Part shown: positions 17,886-27,641 of the stretch, piece after piece
Layout of the letters: every line of letters starts with the position of its first letter
How positions within the stretch are numbered: the first letter of the stretch is position 1
DNA from: Nitrosomonas sp.
GTDB lineage: Bacteria > Pseudomonadota > Gammaproteobacteria > Burkholderiales > Nitrosomonadaceae
Direction: 5' to 3'
Length of the DNA: 64,000 nt
Assembly: GCA_016703745.1 (NCBI GenBank)
Contig: JADJBK010000006.1
Coordinates: 124,001-188,000 of the forward strand
The notes under the pieces: generated by a model
What the model was told of the DNA's origin: nothing
Databases searched by the model: none
The model's input: the letters and a program-made list of their open reading frames with translations, nothing else
Position numbers and translations under genes: made by a program

Positions 17886-20552
17886 TTATCTGGTGTGGAG
17901 TGAGTCGTTACCGAATAGCTGAATGAGGTTGGGTAATATCAGGAATACGCACAATAGAATGAAGGTGATGCCGATGGTCAGCAGCAAACCCATACTTGCT
18001 GTACCAGGGTGCGAAGAAAGTATCAGGCTGCCGAAACCAGTCATGGTTGTCAAGGCGCTAAAAAAGATAGCTCGCGCGGTACTGGTATGGAGTAGATGAT
18101 CGCCAGTCAGATATTGGCATCGACTGCGTGTAACCATGTGAATACTGCTGTCGATGCCGATGCCCAGTAGTAACGGTAGGGCGATGATATTGGCAAAATT
18201 GAAAGGAATGTGTAGTACGGCGGTGGCGGCAACCGTAAATAGAGCGGCCAGTAGCAGGGGAATTAGAACCAGAAAGATTGACATCACATTACGTAGCAAC
18301 CACCACAGTGCAATCAGAATTCCGATGAGGGCTAGTGTAAAAGCCTGAATAAAGGCATCAACCACTGCTTCACCCGCTTCAAGAATGATAACGGGAGCAC
18401 TGCTGACTTGTGGCGCGTAACGCTGTACGGTGCGTACAAATTTTCGTAATGCTTCGTTATCATCGATGTTGCTGGCAGGATAAGCTACGACTAAATACTC
18501 GCCTCCTGGGCTCAGCCAGCGCGAGCGTAACGATTCGGGAAGGGAATCAATATTCACCTCCTCGGCAGTCAGTGCAGTCTGCAGACGCGCCAATGTTTCG
18601 GGTAGCAGTCCTAGTAGATCTTGCTCGATATTGGCGAGCAGTCGTTGGCTGTCAGCGGCGCTGGTGCCGTCCAAAGTTGATAATAGTGCTTGCAGGGAAT
18701 TTGTCAGTTTTTGTGCTGTAGTGGCAATAACAGTCTGATTCTTATTCTGTACTAATGGTTGTAATGATTGAAGGAGAGCGATGAGCGTGCTGCGCTGTTG
18801 CGCAACCGTGTGATGCTGGTTTGCCGGTTGAATCGGGGCAAAAAAATCCGGACCGAGTGTCAATAAAATCTCATCGATCAACGCAAGTTTTGCGGCTTGT
18901 TCCGCCGGAATAAAGTCGGTGAGACTGATGACTTTTTTTACTTCCGGTAATTGTGTTAGTTGTTGAGTCAATTTTTCTGCTTCGAGCGGGCTGTTAACCG
19001 GTATAGCACCAAACCAGGGGGATTGTTCCGGATCTGCCAGTAGCTCCCGAAATGTTTGTACTGCCTCTCCATCCGGATTGTTCATGTTGAGCAAATTATG
19101 GTCAAACTTTACTTCCGGTAGTGCCATGATGGATCCCACTCCGGCTAGAGCCGAGATGAGTAATACGGTTTTGGGATAGCTAAGCCAGTAACCGGGTAAT
19201 CGTGATAAGGTGTTTTCAGGTTGAAAAGATTGCGGCTGGATGGGCAGATAGCGTTGTAGCGCCGGTATGATAGTGAGTGTGACTATCAAACTGATGAGCA
19301 TGCCAGTACCCGAAATTATTCCCAGTTCGGCAATGCCTTGATAGGTAGTCGGAATAAAGGCATAAAAACCGATGGCGGTAGTGATGGCGCAAACCACCAG
19401 TGATCTGCCGGTATCGCGACCCGCGTTCAGAAGCATGTCAAGTTGGGATAGGTCGGTTTTGCCCAGTTCAGCATAGCGTAATAGCAGGTGAATGGCATAA
19501 TCGACACCCAGACCTATATAAAGCACGGCAAAGGCAATCGAAATCAGATTAAGATGACCTACAGCCAGTGTGGCGAAAGCGGCGGTTAAAATTAATCCAA
19601 GCAAAAGACTGACCAGGATAGTGACAACTGAACCGGCAGAACGCAGCGCGATCATCAGAATGATGGCAACACCGATAAATGCAATGACGCCTGCATTCTG
19701 GGCACCCAGCATGGCACTGGTGAGTTCTTCATGTGCCAGTGCAACGTCACCGGTTATTCTAAGGCGAACACCATATTGATTTTCCAGATCGAGGAATTTA
19801 GCGGCCTGATGAATGGTGGTCATGGCCAGCTCTGCTGGAAATATCTGACTGAAATCCAGCTTGGGTCGCAAAACAATAAATTCACGGTAGGGGTATTGAC
19901 TGGCTTCATCCTGCAGCAGGATTTGCCAGGATAGCGCTTGCCTGCGTCCGTCAAGATTGGTATCAATCGTTGACGCTACCGCGTGCAGTAATGCGTCTAT
20001 TTCGAGTTTTCTGCCAGTATGCAACTCTGTTACAGCCTCCTGAAGCAGACTGATAAAAGTAAACATGGAAGGGTCACGGATAATTCTGGCAATCAATGGC
20101 TGCGCATTGGAAAGTCGATCTCCCAGCAGCCGGAGCTCGTCCTGAGATTTATAAAGTAACCCATTCGTCTGGAAAAACGGCTCACCATTCAGATGCAGTA
20201 CCGATTCAACAGTATCCCGATTTTCAGACAGGTAGGCATTCAATTGCTTGGCAGCAAGATGGGCTTGTTCTGGCGTAGGCGCATCCAGAACCAGCAACAG
20301 TATTTCCTCGTATTGGGGAAAAGCTTTTTCAAAACGGGCAAGATTGACCCGAAAAGGAAGTTCTTCAGAGAGCATATCCGCAGTGTCGGTATCCACGCCA
20401 AGATTTCGCATGGTATAGCCAGCTGCCAGAATAGCGCTCAATAACATTGCCATCATAATCCACACAGCATGACGATAAACAAAAGTAATCCAGTTGGAAA
20501 GAAAACGATTGCTTTGAGGAAATAATGTGGATTGCTCGGATGGTATGGTCAT
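17886..20552 (-). CDS. hpnN: Hopanoid-associated RND transporter HpnN
   Basis: An 888-residue RND/MMPL-type membrane protein. Two repeats each contain one transmembrane helix, a large periplasmic loop and five or more helices. The first helix is near residues 30-48 and the second repeat starts near VLLISALAGVGSIMAL. In hopanoid producers HpnN moves hopanoids to the outer membrane. The assignment rests on topology and on the position after hpnH, hpnB and hpnM. It is last in the cluster, 68 bp after hpnM. Confidence 0.88.
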   Translation of the reverse strand: MTIPSEQSTLFPQSNRFLSNWITFVYRHAVWIMMAMLLSAILAAGYTMRNLGVDTDTADMLSEELPFRVNLARFEKAFPQYEEILLLVLDAPTPEQAHLAAKQLNAYLSENRDTVESVLHLNGEPFFQTNGLLYKSQDELRLLGDRLSNAQPLIARIIRDPSMFTFISLLQEAVTELHTGRKLEIDALLHAVASTIDTNLDGRRQALSWQILLQDEASQYPYREFIVLRPKLDFSQIFPAELAMTTIHQAAKFLDLENQYGVRLRITGDVALAHEELTSAMLGAQNAGVIAFIGVAIILMIALRSAGSVVTILVSLLLGLILTAAFATLAVGHLNLISIAFAVLYIGLGVDYAIHLLLRYAELGKTDLSQLDMLLNAGRDTGRSLVVCAITTAIGFYAFIPTTYQGIAELGIISGTGMLISLIVTLTIIPALQRYLPIQPQSFQPENTLSRLPGYWLSYPKTVLLISALAGVGSIMALPEVKFDHNLLNMNNPDGEAVQTFRELLADPEQSPWFGAIPVNSPLEAEKLTQQLTQLPEVKKVISLTDFIPAEQAAKLALIDEILLTLGPDFFAPIQPANQHHTVAQQRSTLIALLQSLQPLVQNKNQTVIATTAQKLTNSLQALLSTLDGTSAADSQRLLANIEQDLLGLLPETLARLQTALTAEEVNIDSLPESLRSRWLSPGGEYLVVAYPASNIDDNEALRKFVRTVQRYAPQVSSAPVIILEAGEAVVDAFIQAFTLALIGILIALWWLLRNVMSIFLVLIPLLLAALFTVAATAVLHIPFNFANIIALPLLLGIGIDSSIHMVTRSRCQYLTGDHLLHTSTARAIFFSALTTMTGFGSLILSSHPGTASMGLLLTIGITFILLCVFLILPNLIQLFGNDSLHTR

Positions 20553-20620
20553 GCTTGTGCTAAAGAGAACTGGTGATCAGCAAAAAATATTCTGGATATC
20601 AGTCCTGTTGACAAAGGAAA

Positions 20621-21253
20621 TTACGGCTGATGATCAAGTTTGATCTGATTGGTTTTACTCTGCAAAATGCTAATCAGGGATGGGATTCCTTCCTGCTGAA
20701 TGATGGCATTATATTCTGCGCGCTTAAGAGCAAGATCACTAACGCCATCAACTACAATGTTGATGATCTGCCAATGTTCGTTTTGCTGGTGGAGAACATA
20801 GTCAAAGCTGATCACGCCTTTGTCAGCTTTAATAAACCGGCTGCGAACCAATATACGCTCGCGCGGCAGAAGTTGATCTTCGATAATTTCAAAACGCTCA
20901 CCATCGTATTGATCAAAGCGGTCAGCATAGGTCGCGATGCTATTTTGTGTAAATGTGGTGAGTATGTGTTGTTGATTCGTTTTATCCAGATCTGCCCAGT
21001 GTGCGCCTAATACGGTGCGCACGATGGTTTCCAGATCATGCGTTTGCTGAATAACAGGCGCCAGAAAGGCTTCACGATCGTGGTAACTCATTTCTTTACC
21101 CTGTTGCATGGCTTTGATCAGCATATTTTGTAACAGGGCAATAATTTGCTGGGGTTCATCAGTATGTTTTTGTTCTCCGGATTGAGCTGATACTGCTGTG
21201 GAACCGAGCAGCAGGCCAATTAATCCTAGTGCATAAATAATATTTTTAATCAT
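20621..21253 (-). CDS. hpnM: Hopanoid-associated periplasmic protein HpnM (MlaC/Ttg2D-like)
   Basis: A member of the MlaC family, 210 residues from ATG 21253. A signal peptide (MIKNIIYALGLIGLLLGSTA, ending near VSAQ) precedes the domain with ETIVRTVLGAHWADLDKTNQQ and RSRFIKADKGVISFDYVLHQ. MlaC proteins carry lipids through the periplasm. The location in a hopanoid cluster makes HpnM the better name. Its start overlaps the hpnB stop by 8 bp. Confidence 0.86.
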   Translation of the reverse strand: MIKNIIYALGLIGLLLGSTAVSAQSGEQKHTDEPQQIIALLQNMLIKAMQQGKEMSYHDREAFLAPVIQQTHDLETIVRTVLGAHWADLDKTNQQHILTTFTQNSIATYADRFDQYDGERFEIIEDQLLPRERILVRSRFIKADKGVISFDYVLHQQNEHWQIINIVVDGVSDLALKRAEYNAIIQQEGIPSLISILQSKTNQIKLDHQP

Positions 21254-22367
21254 GTTTGGTGATTCCGTATCGTCTGTTTTTCCATTGCGCGCGTTCTCCA
21301 CGCCAATAACGCAATGCTGAAGTCCAGGTCATCAGTAAATAGAGTGTGCCAATCAGTGGTAGAGTGGCTGTCCACAATGGAGAGCGTTGATAAAACCTGA
21401 GTGTGGGCGTGAAAGCTATCCACATGGCTGTCCAGGTGAGTATCCAGGCAATCAGGCAAGGAATATCAGCGCAAATGATCACTAATACGGGCGCCAGCCA
21501 GAACATGCTGATCATGATCAGGGTACATGCCAGCAACAGAACCAGAGAATAGTTCAGTTGTGTAAACGCGGTTCGGGCAACCATATTCCAGATTTGTGCA
21601 AGATTATCGTAGTTCCGGTGGCTGTATGCGCCGTGGCTCAGACCAATCCATGTTTTATGACCAGCCTGTTTGATTTTGGCCGCTAGAGTGCAGTCATCGA
21701 TCAGTGCGTCATGAATACTTTCAAATGCATTGATAGATCTCAGCGCATTGGTTTCAACCAGAATACAACCCCCTGCTGCTGCTGCCACACGTGAGGTCGA
21801 CTTATTGGCGAGACTGAATGGATAAAGTAATTTAAAGAAGAAAATAAATGCAGGGATCAGTAAACGTTCCGCAAAATACTTTACCGGCAAAGTAGCCATT
21901 AACGATACCAGTGTCAGATCATTTTTTCGCGCATGAAGCAGAAGTGCTGCCAGAGCGCCGGGTGCCAGAGTAATATCTGCATCCAGTAAAAGAGTAAAAC
22001 GGGTTTGTACCGCTTGTAATCCTTGTTGTAACGCCCATAATTTTCCACTCCAGTCTGGTGGTGGTGTCGTACCCGTTATAACGCTGGCGCCGTGCTGCTT
22101 GGCAATTACTGCGGTGTCATCTTCTGACTGGTCATCAATGACGATAATACGTAAATTGGTATTTTGAACTAGCAGTGCGTCCAGGGTTTGCGCAATGATC
22201 CGGGACTCATTACGTGCCGGGATCAGCACTGTGACGGTGTCAAAGGCGGACTGAGAAATGGAGTCTGGCAGGGGCTCGAGCAATTCTCGTGTGCTCCAGG
22301 CTCGCCACGGCGCGAGTACAAGCCCCCACCATAAAAATAGTCCTATAAAAGCGGAGTAAATCACCAA
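21246..22367 (-). CDS. hpnB: Hopene-associated glycosyltransferase HpnB
   Basis: A family 2 glycosyltransferase of 373 residues. An N-terminal hydrophobic segment precedes the GT-A core with VLIPARNESRIIAQTLDAL, VIDDQSEDDT, the HpnB-typical PPPDWSGKLWAL and the DxD-like LLLDADITLAP. Three to four C-terminal transmembrane helices follow. The frame opens at TTG 22367, with GTG two codons on. No clear ribosome-binding site is seen, and a long hairpin (22372-22408) sits directly upstream. Confidence 0.88.
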   Translation of the reverse strand: MVIYSAFIGLFLWWGLVLAPWRAWSTRELLEPLPDSISQSAFDTVTVLIPARNESRIIAQTLDALLVQNTNLRIIVIDDQSEDDTAVIAKQHGASVITGTTPPPDWSGKLWALQQGLQAVQTRFTLLLDADITLAPGALAALLLHARKNDLTLVSLMATLPVKYFAERLLIPAFIFFFKLLYPFSLANKSTSRVAAAAGGCILVETNALRSINAFESIHDALIDDCTLAAKIKQAGHKTWIGLSHGAYSHRNYDNLAQIWNMVARTAFTQLNYSLVLLLACTLIMISMFWLAPVLVIICADIPCLIAWILTWTAMWIAFTPTLRFYQRSPLWTATLPLIGTLYLLMTWTSALRYWRGERAQWKNRRYGITKHD

Positions 22368-22371
22368 TACT

Positions 22372-22408
22372 AAGATTGTGAATAACTATTCAAGCTATTC
22401 ACAATCTT
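22372..22408 (-). other. Hairpin between hpnH and hpnB
   Basis: A 13-bp perfect inverted repeat (aagattgtgaata, 22372-22384, and its complement at 22396-22408) with an 11-base loop. It lies between the hpnH stop and the hpnB start. The stem is AT-rich and is not followed by a U tract on the minus strand, so it is a poor terminator. It could stabilise the hpnH message or mask initiation of hpnB. Confidence 0.5.
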
Positions 22409-22436
22409 TTCATTTTCGAGTAAATAAAATTTTATT

Positions 22437-23600
22437 TTAGCGACTTGCGTCTGATGAGTTATCAGTGGGAGTTGTTGAAGATTTATGCTCAACAGTGGCT
22501 GACAGCGGAAAGTCCTTCTGTTTGCTCCCATCTGAATGGAGTGAAGTAGCCGTTTGCAATGGGTCCGGCGCCATTGGACCTTCTGTCAAAGGACCTCTCA
22601 TGCTGACACGCAATGCCTTGATGGGATGTGAAAACGTATCGTTAATGGCAGTTGGTTCAAATCCACAATGCGCCATGCAATTAGCGCATTTAGGATTGTT
22701 ACCAACACCATATTGATCCCAGTCTGTTTCCTCTATCAGTTCACGAAAGCTTTTTGCGTAACCTTCGTCGACCAGTAAGTAGCAGGGGCGCTGCCAACCA
22801 AATAAATTACGGGTAGGGTTACCCCAGGCGGTACACTGATAGTTCTGATTGCCAGCCAGAAAATCAAGATATAGGCCGGAATGGTTAAATTTCCAGGGTA
22901 CTTTACGTTTTTTTCCTAATCTGAATATATCGCGAAAGAGCCGTTTACTTACGGAGCGTTGCAGGAAAACATCCTGCCGTGGCGCATGTTCGTAACTAAA
23001 ACCAGGCGATACATTAATACCTTCGATTCCGAGCTCGGAAGCTGTGTCAAAAAATTCAGCCACTTCCTCTGCTGTTTCGTTCTGAAATAATGTGCAATTA
23101 ACCGTTACCCGGAATCCACGGGCAACTGCCTGTTTAATAACGGGAATAACCTTGTCATAAACACCGTCCCGGCAAACGGACTTGTCATGGTGTTCCTTAT
23201 TTCCATCCAGATGAATCGAGAAAGTCAGATAGGGTGAAGGCTGATAGTCATCCATGCGATCATCAAGCAACAGGGCATTAGTACACAGATAAACAAACTT
23301 TTTACGCTTGATGATACCTTCGACAATTTGTGGCATTTCTTTGTGAATCAATGGTTCACCGCCCGCGATAGAGACAATTGGTGCGCCACATTCATCAACA
23401 GAATCCAGGCATTCCTTGACGCTCAAGCGGCGACGTAATGTCTCATCGGGGTAGTCAATCTTGCCACACCCCGCACATGCCAGATTGCATTGAAACAGAG
23501 GCTCAAGCATCAATACTAGTGGATAGCGCTTGTTACCCAGGAGCTTCTGTTTTAACAGGTAACTGCCGACTCGATACTGTTGCAAAAAAGGAACACTCAT
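22437..23600 (-). CDS. hpnH: Adenosyl-hopene transferase HpnH (radical SAM)
   Basis: A radical SAM enzyme of 387 residues that joins the adenosyl radical to hopene, the first step of hopanoid side-chain synthesis. The iron-sulfur cluster motif CNLACAGC (C38, C42, C45) is followed by SIAGGEPLIH. A C-terminal SPASM-like cysteine cluster reads NPKCANCMAHCGFEPTA. The ATG at 23600 has GGAGA seven bases upstream. The last 40 residues are variable and serine-rich. It is first in hpnH-hpnB-hpnM-hpnN. No squalene-hopene cyclase gene is in the window. Confidence 0.94.
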   Translation of the reverse strand: MSVPFLQQYRVGSYLLKQKLLGNKRYPLVLMLEPLFQCNLACAGCGKIDYPDETLRRRLSVKECLDSVDECGAPIVSIAGGEPLIHKEMPQIVEGIIKRKKFVYLCTNALLLDDRMDDYQPSPYLTFSIHLDGNKEHHDKSVCRDGVYDKVIPVIKQAVARGFRVTVNCTLFQNETAEEVAEFFDTASELGIEGINVSPGFSYEHAPRQDVFLQRSVSKRLFRDIFRLGKKRKVPWKFNHSGLYLDFLAGNQNYQCTAWGNPTRNLFGWQRPCYLLVDEGYAKSFRELIEETDWDQYGVGNNPKCANCMAHCGFEPTAINDTFSHPIKALRVSMRGPLTEGPMAPDPLQTATSLHSDGSKQKDFPLSATVEHKSSTTPTDNSSDASR

Positions 23601-23757
23601 CTGTATTTCTCCATCTCCGATTTGAGTTTAATTCGGCATGTTTTGTGACCAGCCGGGCTGCTGTCATGGTAGTGACCATGGTTTATTGCGGTATCTGATG
23701 TACGTTTTGTGGTTTTATAAAGTAGTACTTTAAGATCCAATGATGCGCGGATACGAT

Positions 23758-23845
23758 TGGCGGAAGAGGTGGGATTCGAACCCACGAATAGTTTCCCATT
23801 GCTGGTTTTCAAGACCAGTGCCTTCAACCGCTCGGCCACTCTTCC
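23758..23845 (-). tRNA. tRNA-Ser (anticodon UGA)
   Basis: An 88-nt tRNA of the class II type with a long variable arm. The acceptor stem GGAAGAG/CTCTTCC, discriminator G and an encoded CCA are all present. The anticodon arm reads CTGGTCTTGAAAACCAG, giving anticodon TGA. The T-arm is GTGGGTTCGAATCCCAC. Confidence 0.97.
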
Positions 23846-24323
23846 GTGCTTATCGCCAGTCTTTCTTCCAAGGAATAAGGCGGCATCATACCTTTTTGTG
23901 AAAAAATTTTCCATAAAACCTCATGGCAGTGATACAACATAGCACAATTTAATTCATGCGGTTACTTCGATGCGATGTAACACAGTCAGTATTCTTGCAA
24001 ATGAACGAGCGACTTCAGGAATGAGTTTTGTTGCTGTGCTAAAAGCCATTGTTTAATTTTGGCTATGTCATCGTTAATTGTTGGTCACTGCAAATAAACA
24101 CTATTTATCATTTATAAACAAGCCATTAGCCAAAAAACCAATAATTGATATTTTTATTTAAATTCATTTGGTTACATAACAACCACTAACTAACGATGAC
24201 ATAGCCTTAATTTTTTATGCACATGTTGCAGGTTTATACTTTTTCTGCCACACGATGCCCCGCGTGGTTGAAGACGGTATAATCCGTCTTATCGATAAAA
24301 ACAGGATTAATTAAAAGTGACCT
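23846..24323. other. Intergenic region between tRNA-Ser and ovoA
   Basis: 478 bp without a convincing gene. It contains the 146-bp MITE (24061-24206). About 50 bp before ovoA lies aagacggTATAATccgtctt (24266-24285), a -10-like hexamer inside a small palindrome; I see no matching -35 box. The rest shows nothing recognisable. Confidence 0.6.
24061..24206. repeat. MITE, copy 1 (8-bp target duplication)
   Basis: A 146-bp AT-rich non-coding element. Its 25-bp terminal inverted repeats match at the first 16 bases (ggctatgtcatcgtta) and at most of the remainder. The 8-bp direct duplication ttaatttt flanks it at 24053-24060 and 24207-24214. Size, lack of coding capacity and the duplication fit a MITE moved in trans. 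The GG ends with 8-bp AT-rich targets resemble IS1595-type elements, but the parent is not in this window. Copy 2 is at 39374-39505. Confidence 0.88.
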
Positions 24324-26447
24324 ATGTCTTCAAAACCTGAGTTTTGCCATCGGGCTCCTCTGCTTACTGGTAAGGATATCTCTGCCAAGCGCCAGGAAAT
24401 TCGCCATTATTTCCATGCTACGCTGGATCGCTATGAGCAGTTGTTCGAAATCTTACGTAACGATGACGATGGAGCCTATCTTAACAAGCCGATCACGTTG
24501 CGTCATCCGCTGATATTTTATCTGGGGCATACCGCAACATTTTTTACCAATAAATTCATACTGGCTGGCTTATTTACTGAGCGAATAGATCCACATTTGG
24601 AATCAATCTTTGCGGTTGGGGTTGATGAAATGAGTTGGGATGATCTGGATACCACGCATTATGAGTGGCCAACTGTAGAAAGTGTCATGGCTTATCGCCG
24701 AACGATGCGAAGCAGGGTAGATGAAGTTATCAATACCTTGCCGTTGACGCTGCCCATTACCTGGGAAAGCCCGTGGTGGGCGATCTTGATGAGTGTGGAG
24801 CATGAGCGTATTCACCTGGAAACTTCCTCGGTGCTAATCCGTCAGCATGGACTCGATCATGTCAAGCCACATCCGGCATGGCAGCCGTGCCGTTCCAGCG
24901 GAAAAGCCCCGGAAAACGAGATGATAGCGGTGGCGGCAGGCCATATCGTAATTGGCAAGGACAGGGTAGCAGATTCATTTTATGGCTGGGATAACGAATA
25001 TGGCCATCATGAAGCTGAGGTCGGGGCTTTTCAGGCAAGCCGCTATTTAGTTAGTAACCAGGAATTTTTGTCTTTTGTAGAGGCGGGTGGATATCAGGCA
25101 GATAAATTTTGGGAAGAAGAGGGGCTTGCGTGGCGGAAACATACAGGCGCAGCATATCCGACTTTCTGGGTACGCAAGGGAGATCAATGGCTAGTCCGCC
25201 TCATGACCGAAGAAATTCCGATGCCGTTAAACTGGCCAGTGGAGACCAATTATCATGAAGCTAAAGCATTCTGCAACTGGAAAGCAGAAACAACTGGTCA
25301 GCCGGTGCGTTTGCCAACGGAAGATGAATGGTACCGTTTGTATGAAGTTGCCGGTTTAGCTGAGATAGCCCATGATGCACCTGCCAAGGGAAATCTGCAT
25401 CTCGATTTTTACGCATCCAGCTGTCCGGTGGATGTATTCCAGCAAGGTGATTTTTACGATATTGTTGGCAATGTTTGGCAATGGACGGAAACACCGATGC
25501 ATCCTTTCTCTGGGTTCGATGTGCATCCGTTATACGATGACTTCACTACGCCAACTTTTGATGACCAGCACAATCTCATCAAGGGTGGTTCCTGGATTTC
25601 CTGTGGAAATGAGTCACTTAAAGCGGCACGCTATGCTTTCCGGCGGCATTTTTTTCAACATGCCGGGTTCCGCTATGTGATTTCAACGTCACCGGCGATT
25701 CAGCCTGGATCGCGTTATGAGACGGATAAACTCTTATCGGAGTACGCCGAGTTTCACTATGGTGATACTTATTTCGATGTGCCGAATTTCCCGAAAGCAC
25801 TTGCGGAATTGGCCATTGCCGCAATGGGAAACCGACCGGCGCGCACGGCACTCGATCTGGGATGCGCTTCCGGGCGGGCGACTTTCGAGCTCGCCAGACA
25901 TTTTGACCATGTTACCGGTGTCGATTTTTCCGCTCGTTTCATCAATCAGGGTGTGCAGCTTGCTCAACAAGGAGTGTTGCGGTATACGCTTGTCGATGAA
26001 GGTGAATTAGTATTTTATCGGGAACGATCATTGATCGGGCTTGGACTGGAAGCGGTCAAGAATAAGGTTGTTTTTTTTCAGGGAGATGCATGTAACCTTA
26101 AGCCAATGCTGGCTGGTTTCGATCTGATTCTGGCAGTCAATCTGATCGACCGTTTATATGATCCCGCCAGATTCCTGCAGAGTGTTCACGAACGCCTGAA
26201 TTCGGGTGGATTACTACTGATTGCCTCACCTTACACCTGGCTGGAAGAGCATACCAGGCGGTCTGCATGGATTGGTGGCTTTAAACGTGATGGCGAAAGC
26301 TTCAGTACGCTGGATGGGCTCAAAGCCATGCTTGGTCAACATTTTCGCTTAGTTAGCATTCCTCTGGAAGTTCCGTTCGTGATTCGTGAAACTTCGCACA
26401 AGTTCCAGCATACTCTGTCCGAAGCGACGATCTGGGAGAAAATTTGA
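24324..26447 (+). CDS. ovoA: 5-histidylcysteine sulfoxide synthase OvoA with methyltransferase domain
   Basis: A 707-residue non-haem iron enzyme that couples cysteine to histidine with oxygen, the first step of ovothiol synthesis. The DinB-like N-terminal domain carries HERIHLE (H160, H164, E166), an HxxxHxE iron site. A formylglycine-generating-enzyme-like domain follows (GGYQADKFWEEEGL, GNVWQWTETPMHPF, IKGGSWISCGNES). The last 240 residues form a SAM methyltransferase (ALDLGCASGRATFELA, motif I), expected to methylate 5-thiohistidine. The full three-domain OvoA architecture is present. It overlaps the next gene by 4 bp, indicating an operon. Confidence 0.95.
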   Translation: MSSKPEFCHRAPLLTGKDISAKRQEIRHYFHATLDRYEQLFEILRNDDDGAYLNKPITLRHPLIFYLGHTATFFTNKFILAGLFTERIDPHLESIFAVGVDEMSWDDLDTTHYEWPTVESVMAYRRTMRSRVDEVINTLPLTLPITWESPWWAILMSVEHERIHLETSSVLIRQHGLDHVKPHPAWQPCRSSGKAPENEMIAVAAGHIVIGKDRVADSFYGWDNEYGHHEAEVGAFQASRYLVSNQEFLSFVEAGGYQADKFWEEEGLAWRKHTGAAYPTFWVRKGDQWLVRLMTEEIPMPLNWPVETNYHEAKAFCNWKAETTGQPVRLPTEDEWYRLYEVAGLAEIAHDAPAKGNLHLDFYASSCPVDVFQQGDFYDIVGNVWQWTETPMHPFSGFDVHPLYDDFTTPTFDDQHNLIKGGSWISCGNESLKAARYAFRRHFFQHAGFRYVISTSPAIQPGSRYETDKLLSEYAEFHYGDTYFDVPNFPKALAELAIAAMGNRPARTALDLGCASGRATFELARHFDHVTGVDFSARFINQGVQLAQQGVLRYTLVDEGELVFYRERSLIGLGLEAVKNKVVFFQGDACNLKPMLAGFDLILAVNLIDRLYDPARFLQSVHERLNSGGLLLIASPYTWLEEHTRRSAWIGGFKRDGESFSTLDGLKAMLGQHFRLVSIPLEVPFVIRETSHKFQHTLSEATIWEKI

Positions 26448-27631
26448 CGGATATGGAGTTGTTTGACCGCGAGATTGACCGATCTGGCACTTTTAGTACC
26501 AAGTATGATTCTCGTCAGACGGTATTTGGTCATGCTGGCGTAATACCGATGTGGGTGGCCGATATGGATTTTGCCGCGCCGATTGCGGTTACCGAAGCAT
26601 TGCGCGCGCGTGCGTCACACCCCATTTATGGTTATACCCAAGTGCCGGATGGTGTTTATGCTGCACTGATTAATTGGCTCAAACAGCGGCATGGATGGGA
26701 AATCGAACGTGAATGGATCGTGCTTTGCCCGGGTGTTGTGCCTTCTCTTGTTACGAGTATTCTGACACTGACTGAAACGGGTGCACATGTAATCGCGCAG
26801 CCACCAGTTTACTTTCCATTTTTTTCGGCGGTTACGAAAACAGGCAGGCAATTACTGGAAAATCCGTTACGACGACAGGATCGTTTCTACAGCATGGATC
26901 TTGATTTGTTGTCGATGCAGGCGAAAACAGCGCAGATGCTGCTGTTTTGTTCTCCGCACAATCCTGTCGGTCGTGTCTGGCAGAAACCGGAGTTGCTCGA
27001 TTTGCTGGCGGTCTGCGAACAGCATCGATTAATCGTCGTTTGTGATGAGATACACGCAGATCTGGTATACCCTGACCATAGCCACCAGGTTCTGGCCGCA
27101 TTGGCAGGCAATCCGCAATCCATCATCACGGCAGTTGCCCCGAGCAAGACTTTCAATATTCCTGGTCTGAATCTGTCGGCATTGATTGTTCCAAACGCCA
27201 GGTATCGTGATGCCATAACTTCCTATCTGGATAGGCTGCATATCAGCGTCACCAATCCATTCAGCCTGGTTGCATTTGAAGTAGCCTATCAGCAGGGTGG
27301 TTCGTGGCTGGATTCTCTAATGGTTTATTTGGCGCATACCCGAGATATGGTGCAGAATTTTCTGGCGAAACATCTCCCGGAAATCAGGCCGATTCTGCCA
27401 CAGGGAACCTATCTGCTGTGGCTGGATTGTCGTGCGTTGGATATGAATGATGATGCACTGCGCCATTTCTTTGTTTTTGAGGCAGGGATCGGTCTAAGTC
27501 CGGGTATTCTGTTTGGCGCACAAGGCAGCGGTTTTATGCGCATGAATCTGGCTGCGCCCCATCACAAAATCCAGAATGCATTGAACAGCATGCTGGAAGC
27601 GGTACATCGATACCGGCAAATCCAGATTTAA
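26444..27631 (+). CDS. ovoB: PLP-dependent C-S lyase (MalY/PatB type), probable OvoB
   Basis: A fold-type I aminotransferase-like lyase of about 395 residues. Conserved features are MWVADMDFAAP, YGYTQVP, SPHNPVGRVW, VVCDEIHADLVYP and the PLP lysine in APSKTFNIPGLN. The C-terminal arginine region is GSGFMRMNLAAP. Alone it would be called a cystathionine beta-lyase. Its 4-bp overlap with ovoA makes it the likely sulfoxide lyase OvoB, which releases 5-thiohistidine. The start is TTG 26444 with GGGAGA upstream; ATG 26453 is an alternative. Confidence 0.82.
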   Translation: MTDMELFDREIDRSGTFSTKYDSRQTVFGHAGVIPMWVADMDFAAPIAVTEALRARASHPIYGYTQVPDGVYAALINWLKQRHGWEIEREWIVLCPGVVPSLVTSILTLTETGAHVIAQPPVYFPFFSAVTKTGRQLLENPLRRQDRFYSMDLDLLSMQAKTAQMLLFCSPHNPVGRVWQKPELLDLLAVCEQHRLIVVCDEIHADLVYPDHSHQVLAALAGNPQSIITAVAPSKTFNIPGLNLSALIVPNARYRDAITSYLDRLHISVTNPFSLVAFEVAYQQGGSWLDSLMVYLAHTRDMVQNFLAKHLPEIRPILPQGTYLLWLDCRALDMNDDALRHFFVFEAGIGLSPGILFGAQGSGFMRMNLAAPHHKIQNALNSMLEAVHRYRQIQI

Positions 27632-27641
27632 TCCAGCCTGT

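Noticed and set aside
22372..22408. Terminator of hpnH
   Set aside because: The stem is AT-rich and no U tract follows it in the direction of transcription.
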